Origin: Verrucomicrobium sp. BvORR106
GTDB lineage: Bacteria; Verrucomicrobiota; Verrucomicrobiia; Verrucomicrobiales; Verrucomicrobiaceae
Length of the DNA stretch: 64,000 nucleotides
Reading direction: 5' to 3'
Assembly: GCF_000739655.1 (NCBI RefSeq)
Contig: NZ_BATR01000075.1
Location: 62,001-126,000 of the forward strand
The notes beneath the pieces are model-generated. The model saw nothing but the letters and a program-made list of their open reading frames with translations, did not search any database and was not told the DNA's origin. Both the position numbers and the translations under genes were made by a program. Positions 47,686 through 55,885 of this stretch are shown here, one piece after another. Each line of letters starts with the position of its first letter. Position 1 is the first letter of the stretch.

Positions 47686-47698
47686 CTGAATCAACCTC

Positions 47699-48409
47699 AT
47701 GGCAACGATGAAGATGTGTATGCAAGGTGTCATTCGCCCGCTAGGTCTTTGTTTGGTGCTGCTCATGGCGTCATGTGCAGCACCGACCGGACCCGGACCC
47801 TCAAAGGTGCGTCAGGCGCGGAGGGACTTTGAAAACCGGACCCAGCTGAAAACGACCAACACCCTCATCCAGGGCACGGTGGGAGGGGCTGTCATCGGTG
47901 CAGCGCTGGGCGCGGTGGTGGGGGGGCACTCTGGAGGGCGTGGATACAACAAGAACGGAGCCTGGGCTGGCGGGGTGATCGGAGGCTTGGGCGGGGCTAT
48001 GGCGGGCAACCAGTATGCGCAGGCCAAGGTGGCGGAGCGGAGACGCTACGCGGCCATGGAAGAGAATCTCAACAACGCGATCGCCAATTCCCGGAGTGCG
48101 AACGCGAGGGCATCGAGGTTCAACGCGGTGTTGAGAGCGCAATTGCGAACGACGAAGGCGGATTCACGGGAGCGGGCGGCTATGATCGCCGATGCCCGTG
48201 CGGTGGTGGCGGGTCTGGATCGTGACATCCGGAACCAGAAGCAGGCTCTGGCGCAGGCGAGACAGCTCCGGAGAAACTCCAGTGACGCGAATGACCTAAG
48301 AGATGAGATCGGTGAACTGGAGCGAGAGAAAAGAGCTCTGCAGCGGGAGATATCAAGGTGGACGCCGGCTGACCCGGATGGGGTGCGCCCGAGCGGGACG
48401 AGACTCTGA
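47699..48409 (+). CDS. Glycine-zipper lipoprotein with coiled coil
   Basis: A 236-residue protein. The lipobox is MASC after a hydrophobic signal (residues 1-25). A glycine-zipper segment follows at about 55-105 (GGAVIGAALGAVVGG, then GVIGGLGGAMAG), of the type in 17-kDa antigen-like outer-membrane lipoproteins that insert into or span membranes. The C-terminal half is coiled coil (LRDEIGELEREKRALQREI). It begins 13 bp after the previous lipoprotein gene and is the last gene of the six-gene operon. A membrane-inserting or pore-lining role is possible; no direct evidence. Confidence 0.8.
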   Translation: MATMKMCMQGVIRPLGLCLVLLMASCAAPTGPGPSKVRQARRDFENRTQLKTTNTLIQGTVGGAVIGAALGAVVGGHSGGRGYNKNGAWAGGVIGGLGGAMAGNQYAQAKVAERRRYAAMEENLNNAIANSRSANARASRFNAVLRAQLRTTKADSRERAAMIADARAVVAGLDRDIRNQKQALAQARQLRRNSSDANDLRDEIGELEREKRALQREISRWTPADPDGVRPSGTRL

Positions 48410-48445
48410 CCGGGCGTTCACATAGGAGGCTGGTCCCAGCTATGG

Positions 48446-48490
48446 CCTGCCTCGTGCCCGATTCTGAAAGGTGATGGGGCACGTGGCAGG
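48446..48490. terminator. Strong hairpin between convergent genes
   Basis: The arms 48446-48460 and 48476-48490 pair at 13 of 15 positions around a 15-base loop. It lies 36 bp after the end of the six-gene operon and about 78 bp from the convergent stop at 48568, so it is a probable bidirectional terminator, though it lacks a U-tract. Confidence 0.5.
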
Positions 48491-48567
48491 TGAGCGGTGT
48501 AATGCGGGAGATGTGCTTCTGGGGGACTGTGAAAAAGTCCCGCTGTCGGTGTCTGGAGTGCTTTTGC

Positions 48568-51393
48568 TCAAGGAGCCGGGGGGATGGGCTGGATGCGGCG
48601 GGTGCGGCGCATGACGACCCACTCGGCATTTTCCGTGAGGGCTTCTTGTCCCAGGGAGAGGAGCAGTTCCTGGATGTCGTGCACGAGGGATTCAGGGGTG
48701 ACTGCGCCTGCTGGCAGGGGCTGGGCAGGGGCAGGGGCAGGAGCGGGTGCGGGAGCGGGGGTGGCGAGGCTGGCCCTCAGCGCATTGAGCTTCTGGGTGA
48801 GGCGGGTGTTGGCTCCTCGAAAGAGGCTCTGGGTGGCGGCATAGCGTCGCACATTTTCCGCATGAGTGTGGTGCTGGATCCACCCCACGGCCAGACCACT
48901 GGCGCCCAGGAGAAAGGATTTCCAGAACCCGGAGAGTTCCGGGGTGCAGACGGCGGCGGGCAGTCCGGCACACTGCATGGGAAGGGCGCTGAGGAGGAGG
49001 GTGAGACCGAGGCCGAACCCGATGGCGCTGATGAGATGAAGCGCCTGGGCGAGATGCTCCCGCCGGGCCTCTGTCGCCAGCAGGCGGCCGAGGGGCTGCA
49101 TGATGAGGCGCGGCCGGGCGCTCCCGGTGGCCAGTGCCTGCAGGAGCCGGGGGTCATCCAGCCAGAGGCTGGGGAAGAAGATCCGCCAGGGGTGGTGCCT
49201 GGTGGAGGAGCGGGCTTCGTCGGCCTTCATGGCGGGGGTTCTGAGTGAGCGTTCGATGAGCCAACACAGGAATGGAACGCCAAGAAAGAGCAAGGCGCCG
49301 CCGAGGCAGGGAGGGCTGGAGTGCAGAAGGGTCTGGGGCAGGTCGGACGGAGGGACCTGGTGGCTCGCGGCGAGGCTGCTGTAGAGGGAGACCAGCGCCA
49401 TGAGGAAGGCGGCAACGAACAGGGCGAGGCTGAGCGCTCCGAAGGACTCGAGCTGGCGGCGCTGGTTCTTCACGGCATTGTCGAAGTAGCGGATCTGGCC
49501 TTCCACCCACCCTTTCTGCACGGCTTCCAGGAGGAGGAGTTGCTCTGGGAGGGGGCGCTGGAGGAACCACTCCCGGGTGCGCAGATAGGGGAAGGTGACG
49601 CTGCTGATGACGCAGCGGACCCAGCCCAGCTCCCCGCGCAGGCGCTGGATGTAGCGGCTGGCCACGGCGGAGAAGAGCCCGGCTGCGGACCAGTAGGACT
49701 GGACCCGCATGCCCTCGGCGATGGCGCGATAGTCGAACTGGCGGTCCTCGATCTCGCGTGGTGTGGGCACTTTCCTGTTGAGGATGAACTCCAGCCAGCC
49801 GGTGCTGCCGATGCCCTTGTGCAACAGGCAGGCTACGATGAAACAACCGGTGGCGATGACAAAGGCGGCCAGTCGCAGCAGGGCTTCGTGAGGGGCGAGG
49901 GAGGGGAAGTTCGTGAAGGCGGTGGTGGAGATGACGAAACAGAGCAGGGAGAGGATGGCGAGTGCGCCGATGATGCGGTGCAGGGTGGTGGCCCAGCCGC
50001 CCCATTGCTTGCTGATGCTGGCGGTGAGGTCCCGCAGCTGGGCGTAGGCGCCAAAGGGGAAGGTGGGGCAGGCAAGGGTGGCGGCAATGGCTGGCTCAAA
50101 ACGGGCATTGGCCTGAGTGGCCCTGCTGCTGCCGCTGAAGAGCTGGCGCAAGGAGTCCCGGGAGGGCTGGGGAGGGGTGTCCGGGGCCGACAGGAGCTTG
50201 TGATAGGCGGTCAGGTTTCTCGCCAGTGCCAGGAGCAGGCGGTGCCCGCTCTCCTGCCAGCGGGGATGGTGGTTGGGTGGGTTCGATGAAATGGGGATGT
50301 CCTCTGGAAGGGCGTCGAACGGCTGGAGGAACTGGAGAGGGCGGGTGCAGGGGAGGGCGGTGGCCACGGTGGCTGGGGCCAGTTTCTTCTCCCGATCGAG
50401 CGGGAGATGCAGGACGGGGCCTGTGTCTGCCCAGGCGATGATGTTGGGGATGGGCAGCAGGCCGTCTGAGAGGCCGCGGCGCTTGGCCAGGGCGATGACG
50501 GCACTGCCGGGACTCTGAAAGGAGACGAGATCTTCCTCGGTGGCGCGGTCATGCTCCTCATCATATGCGGCGAGTAGGATGTCGCTGTAAGCTGCGATGT
50601 ACTCGCCAGCAGCGCGGAAGCGAATGTACCGGCGGGTGAATTTCTCCGGCGACTCGGTTTTGGCGTCGAGGTCTACGGCGGGATCCCCAGTGGGATTGAG
50701 CAAGGGGTCGGTGCGAACGCTGTCGTGAAGGGGAACGCAAAAGAGATCCCGCTCCTGGCAGTACCCGGGCTGGGCCTGGATCATCCCGACGAGGTGCTGG
50801 AAGCGACGCCGGGGGGCGTCCGAAAGGGCGCAGGGATTCTGGTGAGGTGTGCAGGGGCCGAAGGTGGAGGACTGCAGGTACACTGCCTCCGGGAAGGGGA
50901 GTGGGGCGCGGACGGTGATGTCTGCCTCCGGGTGCCATTTCTTGTAGGCGAATGCGGCCTCGACCACGAGGGTGTCAATGCCGGGGGCGAGGGAGCTGAG
51001 AATGACAACGGGAGTGGAGCCCAGGCCGAGGGGCTGCCAGCAGCTGTGGTAGGTGCCTGCTGTGTCCGGCTGAGTGGGGACCAAGGGGTGAAATCTGCGC
51101 GTCTGGGGATCGAGCCGGCCCGGAGGAAGCTCGGGAGCGGAGGTGTGAGTGAGCCAGTCCAGAATGCCAAAGACGGACTCATAGATGGCCTGGATGGCGG
51201 GATGCAGATCTGGCCCGGCGACTGGTCCGTCTGGCGAGTAAGTGGGAGGCCAGTGCACGTAGCCCACCGGGTCTGTATTTCCTGTAACGCCAAGGATGAA
51301 TGCGGGGCGCAGGGGAAAGTCGTTGATCAGGGCGGGTGGGGCAGGCGGTGCTGGCAAAGGGGGGGCTGCAGCAGGGGAGTCTTGTGCGGACAT
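48568..51393 (-). CDS. SLOG-like sensor fused to a multi-TM domain
   Basis: A 941-residue protein from ATG 51393; a GTG 10 codons upstream is also in frame. The N-terminal region (about 30-220) has a Rossmann-like pattern resembling SLOG domains, which bind nucleotide-derived ligands: FILGVTGNTDPVG, then VVILSSLAPGIDTLVVEAAF and RAPLPFPEAVY. From about residue 460 there are some six hydrophobic spans, and YRAIAEGMRVQSYWSAAG is typical of SLATT/DUF4231-like membrane effectors. SLOG fused to a TM effector is a known bacterial conflict architecture in which the nucleotide signal opens a pore. The low-complexity Pro/Ala tail near the C-terminus is notable. Convergent with the lipoprotein operon. 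Assignment is by motif reading only. Confidence 0.7.
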   Translation of the reverse strand: MSAQDSPAAAPPLPAPPAPPALINDFPLRPAFILGVTGNTDPVGYVHWPPTYSPDGPVAGPDLHPAIQAIYESVFGILDWLTHTSAPELPPGRLDPQTRRFHPLVPTQPDTAGTYHSCWQPLGLGSTPVVILSSLAPGIDTLVVEAAFAYKKWHPEADITVRAPLPFPEAVYLQSSTFGPCTPHQNPCALSDAPRRRFQHLVGMIQAQPGYCQERDLFCVPLHDSVRTDPLLNPTGDPAVDLDAKTESPEKFTRRYIRFRAAGEYIAAYSDILLAAYDEEHDRATEEDLVSFQSPGSAVIALAKRRGLSDGLLPIPNIIAWADTGPVLHLPLDREKKLAPATVATALPCTRPLQFLQPFDALPEDIPISSNPPNHHPRWQESGHRLLLALARNLTAYHKLLSAPDTPPQPSRDSLRQLFSGSSRATQANARFEPAIAATLACPTFPFGAYAQLRDLTASISKQWGGWATTLHRIIGALAILSLLCFVISTTAFTNFPSLAPHEALLRLAAFVIATGCFIVACLLHKGIGSTGWLEFILNRKVPTPREIEDRQFDYRAIAEGMRVQSYWSAAGLFSAVASRYIQRLRGELGWVRCVISSVTFPYLRTREWFLQRPLPEQLLLLEAVQKGWVEGQIRYFDNAVKNQRRQLESFGALSLALFVAAFLMALVSLYSSLAASHQVPPSDLPQTLLHSSPPCLGGALLFLGVPFLCWLIERSLRTPAMKADEARSSTRHHPWRIFFPSLWLDDPRLLQALATGSARPRLIMQPLGRLLATEARREHLAQALHLISAIGFGLGLTLLLSALPMQCAGLPAAVCTPELSGFWKSFLLGASGLAVGWIQHHTHAENVRRYAATQSLFRGANTRLTQKLNALRASLATPAPAPAPAPAPAQPLPAGAVTPESLVHDIQELLLSLGQEALTENAEWVVMRRTRRIQPIPPAP

Positions 51394-51596
51394 GGGCAAT
51401 GGGGAAAGTTCCACGCAGGACACGTGCCATACGGGGATTTTGGTCTATGAGTTGTTGAGTTCAGCATACGTCACCTGCCAACACTCCGTTCCGCAAAATT
51501 TTAGACACCGTAGTTCGTTCTTGCTGAGAGGGTGTTGCTGGAGCGGCGGTGCGGTGATGGTTGCGTGAGGGTGTGGTTTGTGCAAAAAATGATGTA

Positions 51597-54500
51597 ATGA
51601 AGACTCGGGCGCCTCGCATATTCGTCTCTGCGGTCTCGGCGGACTTGCGCAGTACGAAAATGGCGGTGGCGAAGACCTTGCGGAGGATGGATTGTCTGCC
51701 GAAGGTGCATGACGAGTTCCCCCTGGAGCATGGTCCGGTGCCGGAAGTGCTGCGACGGACCATCAAGGACTGCGATGCGGTGATCCACATCGCGGGGTTG
51801 AGGTATGGGTTCGAGCCCTCAAGACGGGAAGACGGTGAATCGCGCCGCTCCTACACGCAGATGGAGGTGGACCTGGCTCGGAAGTTGAAGAAGCCTCTCT
51901 ATCTTTTTCTCTGTGATGAGGCGTATCCCTATGATCCTCCCAGACCCGTGGATCCTGAGCGCGAGGAGGAGGTGCTGCAGGAACTGCAGAAGAGGCACAG
52001 GCTAGCAGTCGAGCGGGATGGCAAATCGCGCGAAAAGGTGACTTCATACCTGCAGCTCGAGAACCACGTGTTGACGTTGGGGCCGAAACTGGAGAAATTG
52101 CGCGACCGGCATGGGTGGGTGAGGTGGGCAGTGTGCCTGTTGCTGGTGCTGGCCGTCGCGCTGGGGCTATACCAGCAGCACTTGGCGCGTGAGGGGCAGG
52201 TGCTGAGCGGAGCTTACGCAACGGACCTGGCCAGCCTGGCCTATGACGTGAGTGAAAGGATGGCAGGACTTGCTTGTGAGAATGATCCAGTGGGAGGTGA
52301 GGACCTGCTTGAGAAGGCCTTGGATGAACTGACTCAAGAGCACAACGAACCACCGGGTAAATTGAGGAAGAAACTGGATGTCTGGGCACAACGCGTAGCG
52401 ACGAGTTGGCGGGCTGATCCTTGTGAGCTGGTCATTCGGGACTATTTGACGGGGCAATACGCGTCAGTGACCTCTCGCGGCGTCAAGTTGGTGGAGTCAC
52501 TTAAGGCGGAGGCGAACAGAGCGACCTATTTTTCAACCAAGAAGCAAGACCAGTTGCTGCGTCCGCTGCTGGTGACCGGGGATGCGCTTTTTTCCGTGGG
52601 GGATCTGGGCAAGGCGAAGCAATTCTATGAAGACGCGTTGAAACTGGCCGATCGCGAGGCGGAGCCGGGCCGATGGGCACGGATCGTGAACCGGCTGGTC
52701 GCGGTGACGCAATGGATGGGCAAGTGGGATGAGGCTGAGAACTGGCAGCGCTCCGTGGTGGCCCTGCTCAAAGTTGGCAAAGGAAACAACTCAACCGAGC
52801 TGGCTGAACAATGTGCCAACCTGGCGGAAGTGCTCTCTGCCAGGCTGTCTCGCGAACGGCGCAATGCCCTCACGGAGCAGGAGATCGAGTCGCTGCTCCA
52901 GGAGGCGGAGAGAATGATCGTCGCCAATGAACGTCATCCCTTGGTGCGTGCCAGTGACCTGTTAAAAATCGCCAAAGTCAGGATTGGCCTGCGGACCGAG
53001 TCTTCCCAAAGGAGCAAGGCCAAACGGCTGCTTGAAACGGCGCTGGTGGATGTAGACGGGCATATGCTGGCCCGCTATGCACTCAAGGCGACGGTGAGGC
53101 TGGAGCTGGGCGGTCTGGAGGCGGATGACAACCATGTGGACAGGGCGCTGCAGCTGCTGACGGACGCTGCAGACCTGTTTCGCCAGGCGGGGCGGAACTA
53201 CGAGCTGGGTGTAATCATGGCCCTACAGAGACAGGCGGGGCTTCTGGAATCCCTGGGCAGGAATGAAGAAGCAGGAAAGCTCTATGAGACCTGCCTGGCG
53301 CAGGCCGACGCTCATCTAGGCAAGACATCCTATATGGGGGTGCAGGCGCGCATCCAGATTGGCAGCTATTTCTTGCGGAAGGGGCAAACGCAACTGGCTT
53401 TGAAATTTGCCGAGCATGCGGTGGAGATATGCAGAGATCAGGGCCACCTGCAGGGGAACTGGGTGCTGGTTGATGCGCTCCACCAACTGGGCAATGTGCT
53501 GGAGGCGATGGGGCGGGACGATGCTGCGATGAAACACTTTGAGGAGGCGCTGGAAGTGATCGCACGCGGTGAAGGAATGGTGGGTGCGACGGGGTACTAT
53601 GAAATCTGCACTGCCCAGTTTTTGGAGCGGAAGGGGCGCTATGAGGAAGCTGAACGCCGCTACAAGGCCGCGGTGGAGGACCAGACGACGCTGAAAGGGG
53701 CTGACCACGAGGATGTACTGAATGCTGAGCTCTGCTTGTCAGTCTTCTTGGGCGGGCAAAACAGGCCTGAAGAGGCTGAGGGGATTGTGCGTAGAGTATT
53801 GAATGTCCAGGAGCTGCGGTTCGGAAGGGATTCACTGGTGTTGATCTACACGCTCACAGATCTGAGCCGCATTCTCCAGCACCGCGGGTTGAACAACGAG
53901 GCGAGGATGGGGTTGGATCGAGTGTTGTCGTTGGCGGAAAAGCACTACGGAAAGGCCAATGTGGCGTTGCTCCCGCAGTTGGAGGAAACAGCGGAATTCT
54001 GCCAGGTGACAGGCGACTGGCTGGCTCTGGAGCGGACGTGCCGCAGGGCTCTTGAGCTTCTGGATCCTGCGCCTGTCGCGAGAGATTATGTGGTATCGTG
54101 GACTAGCAGGTTGGGCTACGCCAGATATCAGAGAAACGGTTGGGTGGAGGCGGAGCTGTATGCTCGCCAGGCGTTGTTGCGGGCGGCGGATGTCTCGGGT
54201 CAAGATTCGCAGTCCGCAGCCATACCCAAGGTTTTGCTGGCGATCAGTCTCGCAAGACAAGATCGGCTGCGGGAAAGTGCGACGCTGGCGAAAGCGGCGG
54301 CGGCAATCCTTGACAGGCCTACAGCGCTGATGGATTCCGTATGGGGTGGGGGCGTGGAGCAAGTGGCCTGGGCGCTGGATGGATCGAGGGAGCAATCTTG
54401 TTCCACTGAGCTGTTTGGAAAGGTCTTTGAATGGTCGCTAAAGGGCTGGAACGCGATGGAGGAACGGCCCGCAGGAAACTACAGAAGCCAGTATCTCGCC

Positions 54501-54602
54501 AGCTTGAAGCGGGGTGGCATGAGCGACTCTGAGGCGGAGGAGAAGACGAGACAGGTGGAGGCTGAGGCTCTGGCCACGGCGGGAAGGCAGGTGTCCCGCT
54601 GA
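51597..54602 (+). CDS. DUF4062 - transmembrane - TPR protein
   Basis: A 1001-residue protein from ATG 51597; an in-frame start at 51561 would add 12 residues. DUF4062 at about 6-110 (PRIFVSAVSADLRSTK, EVLRRTIKDCDAVIHIAG, SYTQMEVDLARK). A TM span lies at about 175-193. The rest is a long TPR array (about 315-930), with repeats such as AKQFYEDALKLADREA, YEEAERRYKAAVED and EAELYARQALLRA. The layout parallels the TIR-TM-TPR protein at 762-2555, with DUF4062 in place of TIR. The stop is 19 bp from the convergent 54622 stop. Signalling function is inferred from architecture only. Confidence 0.88.
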   Translation: MKTRAPRIFVSAVSADLRSTKMAVAKTLRRMDCLPKVHDEFPLEHGPVPEVLRRTIKDCDAVIHIAGLRYGFEPSRREDGESRRSYTQMEVDLARKLKKPLYLFLCDEAYPYDPPRPVDPEREEEVLQELQKRHRLAVERDGKSREKVTSYLQLENHVLTLGPKLEKLRDRHGWVRWAVCLLLVLAVALGLYQQHLAREGQVLSGAYATDLASLAYDVSERMAGLACENDPVGGEDLLEKALDELTQEHNEPPGKLRKKLDVWAQRVATSWRADPCELVIRDYLTGQYASVTSRGVKLVESLKAEANRATYFSTKKQDQLLRPLLVTGDALFSVGDLGKAKQFYEDALKLADREAEPGRWARIVNRLVAVTQWMGKWDEAENWQRSVVALLKVGKGNNSTELAEQCANLAEVLSARLSRERRNALTEQEIESLLQEAERMIVANERHPLVRASDLLKIAKVRIGLRTESSQRSKAKRLLETALVDVDGHMLARYALKATVRLELGGLEADDNHVDRALQLLTDAADLFRQAGRNYELGVIMALQRQAGLLESLGRNEEAGKLYETCLAQADAHLGKTSYMGVQARIQIGSYFLRKGQTQLALKFAEHAVEICRDQGHLQGNWVLVDALHQLGNVLEAMGRDDAAMKHFEEALEVIARGEGMVGATGYYEICTAQFLERKGRYEEAERRYKAAVEDQTTLKGADHEDVLNAELCLSVFLGGQNRPEEAEGIVRRVLNVQELRFGRDSLVLIYTLTDLSRILQHRGLNNEARMGLDRVLSLAEKHYGKANVALLPQLEETAEFCQVTGDWLALERTCRRALELLDPAPVARDYVVSWTSRLGYARYQRNGWVEAELYARQALLRAADVSGQDSQSAAIPKVLLAISLARQDRLRESATLAKAAAAILDRPTALMDSVWGGGVEQVAWALDGSREQSCSTELFGKVFEWSLKGWNAMEERPAGNYRSQYLASLKRGGMSDSEAEEKTRQVEAEALATAGRQVSR

Positions 54603-54621
54603 GTGGGATGAGGTGGGGTGA

Positions 54622-55722
54622 TCACTGCGTTTTCCCCTCCTCGTCGGGAAGAGGGTTCTCCATTTCGGCATCTCGATCGGTTTTGATTTGTAGCAGAGTT
54701 TTGGCCACAGCTTCTGCCAGACCGGGTAGCCCCTCCCTGCTACATTTGTATATCTTTACATCCGGAGCCTTGTCGTTGGACTGTATGATTACTGCCAGAG
54801 CGGCTTCAATGTTCGGATCGATGACCTGACGGGCAACGGCTTCCAGCAAGTGAAGGGGGATTGCTTTCTCAGGATCCCTCATTTCCAGGGTCAACACGGG
54901 TTTTGCGCGACGCCGGGCCGCTTGGATCAGCTCCTCGGGAAGGTCTGCGGCTCCGAAATGGCGTTGTTTCCTTGAGATGACCGCGGAGGCACTTTCAAGC
55001 AAGGAAGGGAATTCTCTCTTCATCGTATCTTGTGCTTCCTTGGTCAGGATAAGAATTGTCTTGTGGGTATGTGCATTGGCCACGACATGATTTAACTCGT
55101 CACTCACTGCTTTGCCAATGTGGTCTAAATCAAAGATCACCAGTGAAGCTGCATCACAGTAGAGCTGAAAGAGGTTGAACCATTCCTGGCCGTCCCCTGC
55201 TACAATTCGGTTGAACGGCATTTGGAAGGCATCCCAATGGTTGATGAACGCAAAGACTGGGAGCTTCCCGTCAAGCTGTTTTGCCAAGTGTTCCTCGCTT
55301 CTGTTCGGGAAAAGCATGATCGGAAGACCGGGGGCACGTCGATACACCGGTTGCTCTGATGCCACGTCGTGGAGGTAGAGGGCGAAGGGCTGCCCTGCTA
55401 GGATTTTGTTCACGACTAGCTGGCGGTTTTCTACGCCCCGGCTTAAACCATTCAGGCACATCGTCTCGATTACGATTTTGTCCAAACCAAAGAGCGTGAG
55501 GGGGGCGGCGAAGATCACAAACAAAATTGAAGCCCAAGTCTTCATCGGGCTGTCCGGAACTAAAGCCTTGCATGCGATGGCGCAGCCGAAGAGCAGCACT
55601 CCACACAATGCCAGAAGTATGGCCCGCCTTCTCGCCGAGCGATGGATTGCGATTTTTGCCTTATAGTCGGATGACTCGGTGACGTCGCTGGCTTGTGTGT
55701 AGCTTGATGCGGACAAGGGCAT
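54622..55722 (-). CDS. Two-TM protein with C-terminal alpha/beta cytoplasmic domain
   Basis: A 366-residue protein from ATG 55722; an in-frame TTG start at 55767 would add 15 residues. Two hydrophobic spans (about 33-52 and 62-82) are followed by about 260 residues of alpha/beta sequence (QPFALYLHDV, LPVFAFIN, EWFNLFQLYCDAASLVIFDL, THKTILILTKEA). The strand-helix spacing with EW near the middle recalls a degenerate TIR-like or nucleotide-binding fold, but no diagnostic residue is clear. Convergent with the DUF4062-TPR gene and about 160 bp from the Roc-COR gene end. Family not recognised. Confidence 0.65.
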   Translation of the reverse strand: MPLSASSYTQASDVTESSDYKAKIAIHRSARRRAILLALCGVLLFGCAIACKALVPDSPMKTWASILFVIFAAPLTLFGLDKIVIETMCLNGLSRGVENRQLVVNKILAGQPFALYLHDVASEQPVYRRAPGLPIMLFPNRSEEHLAKQLDGKLPVFAFINHWDAFQMPFNRIVAGDGQEWFNLFQLYCDAASLVIFDLDHIGKAVSDELNHVVANAHTHKTILILTKEAQDTMKREFPSLLESASAVISRKQRHFGAADLPEELIQAARRRAKPVLTLEMRDPEKAIPLHLLEAVARQVIDPNIEAALAVIIQSNDKAPDVKIYKCSREGLPGLAEAVAKTLLQIKTDRDAEMENPLPDEEGKTQ

Positions 55723-55885
55723 GAGAGAGAGAATCTGGTGGGTGCGATGAATGTCTTCTTGATCCAAAGTCCCCGGATGTGAGCACGGAGATCGTAGCCG
55801 GGGTTTCGGTTGAATTTGGGCAGGATGTCAATGGCCCGCAATATTGGGCTACTATCCGATTGGGCTCTCGCCGGCCTCCGGGCGG

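Noticed and set aside
48490-49248. 252-codon plus-strand frame opposite the SLOG-like gene
   Set aside because: Gly/Glu-rich antisense of the Pro/Ala-rich C-terminal part; no domain.
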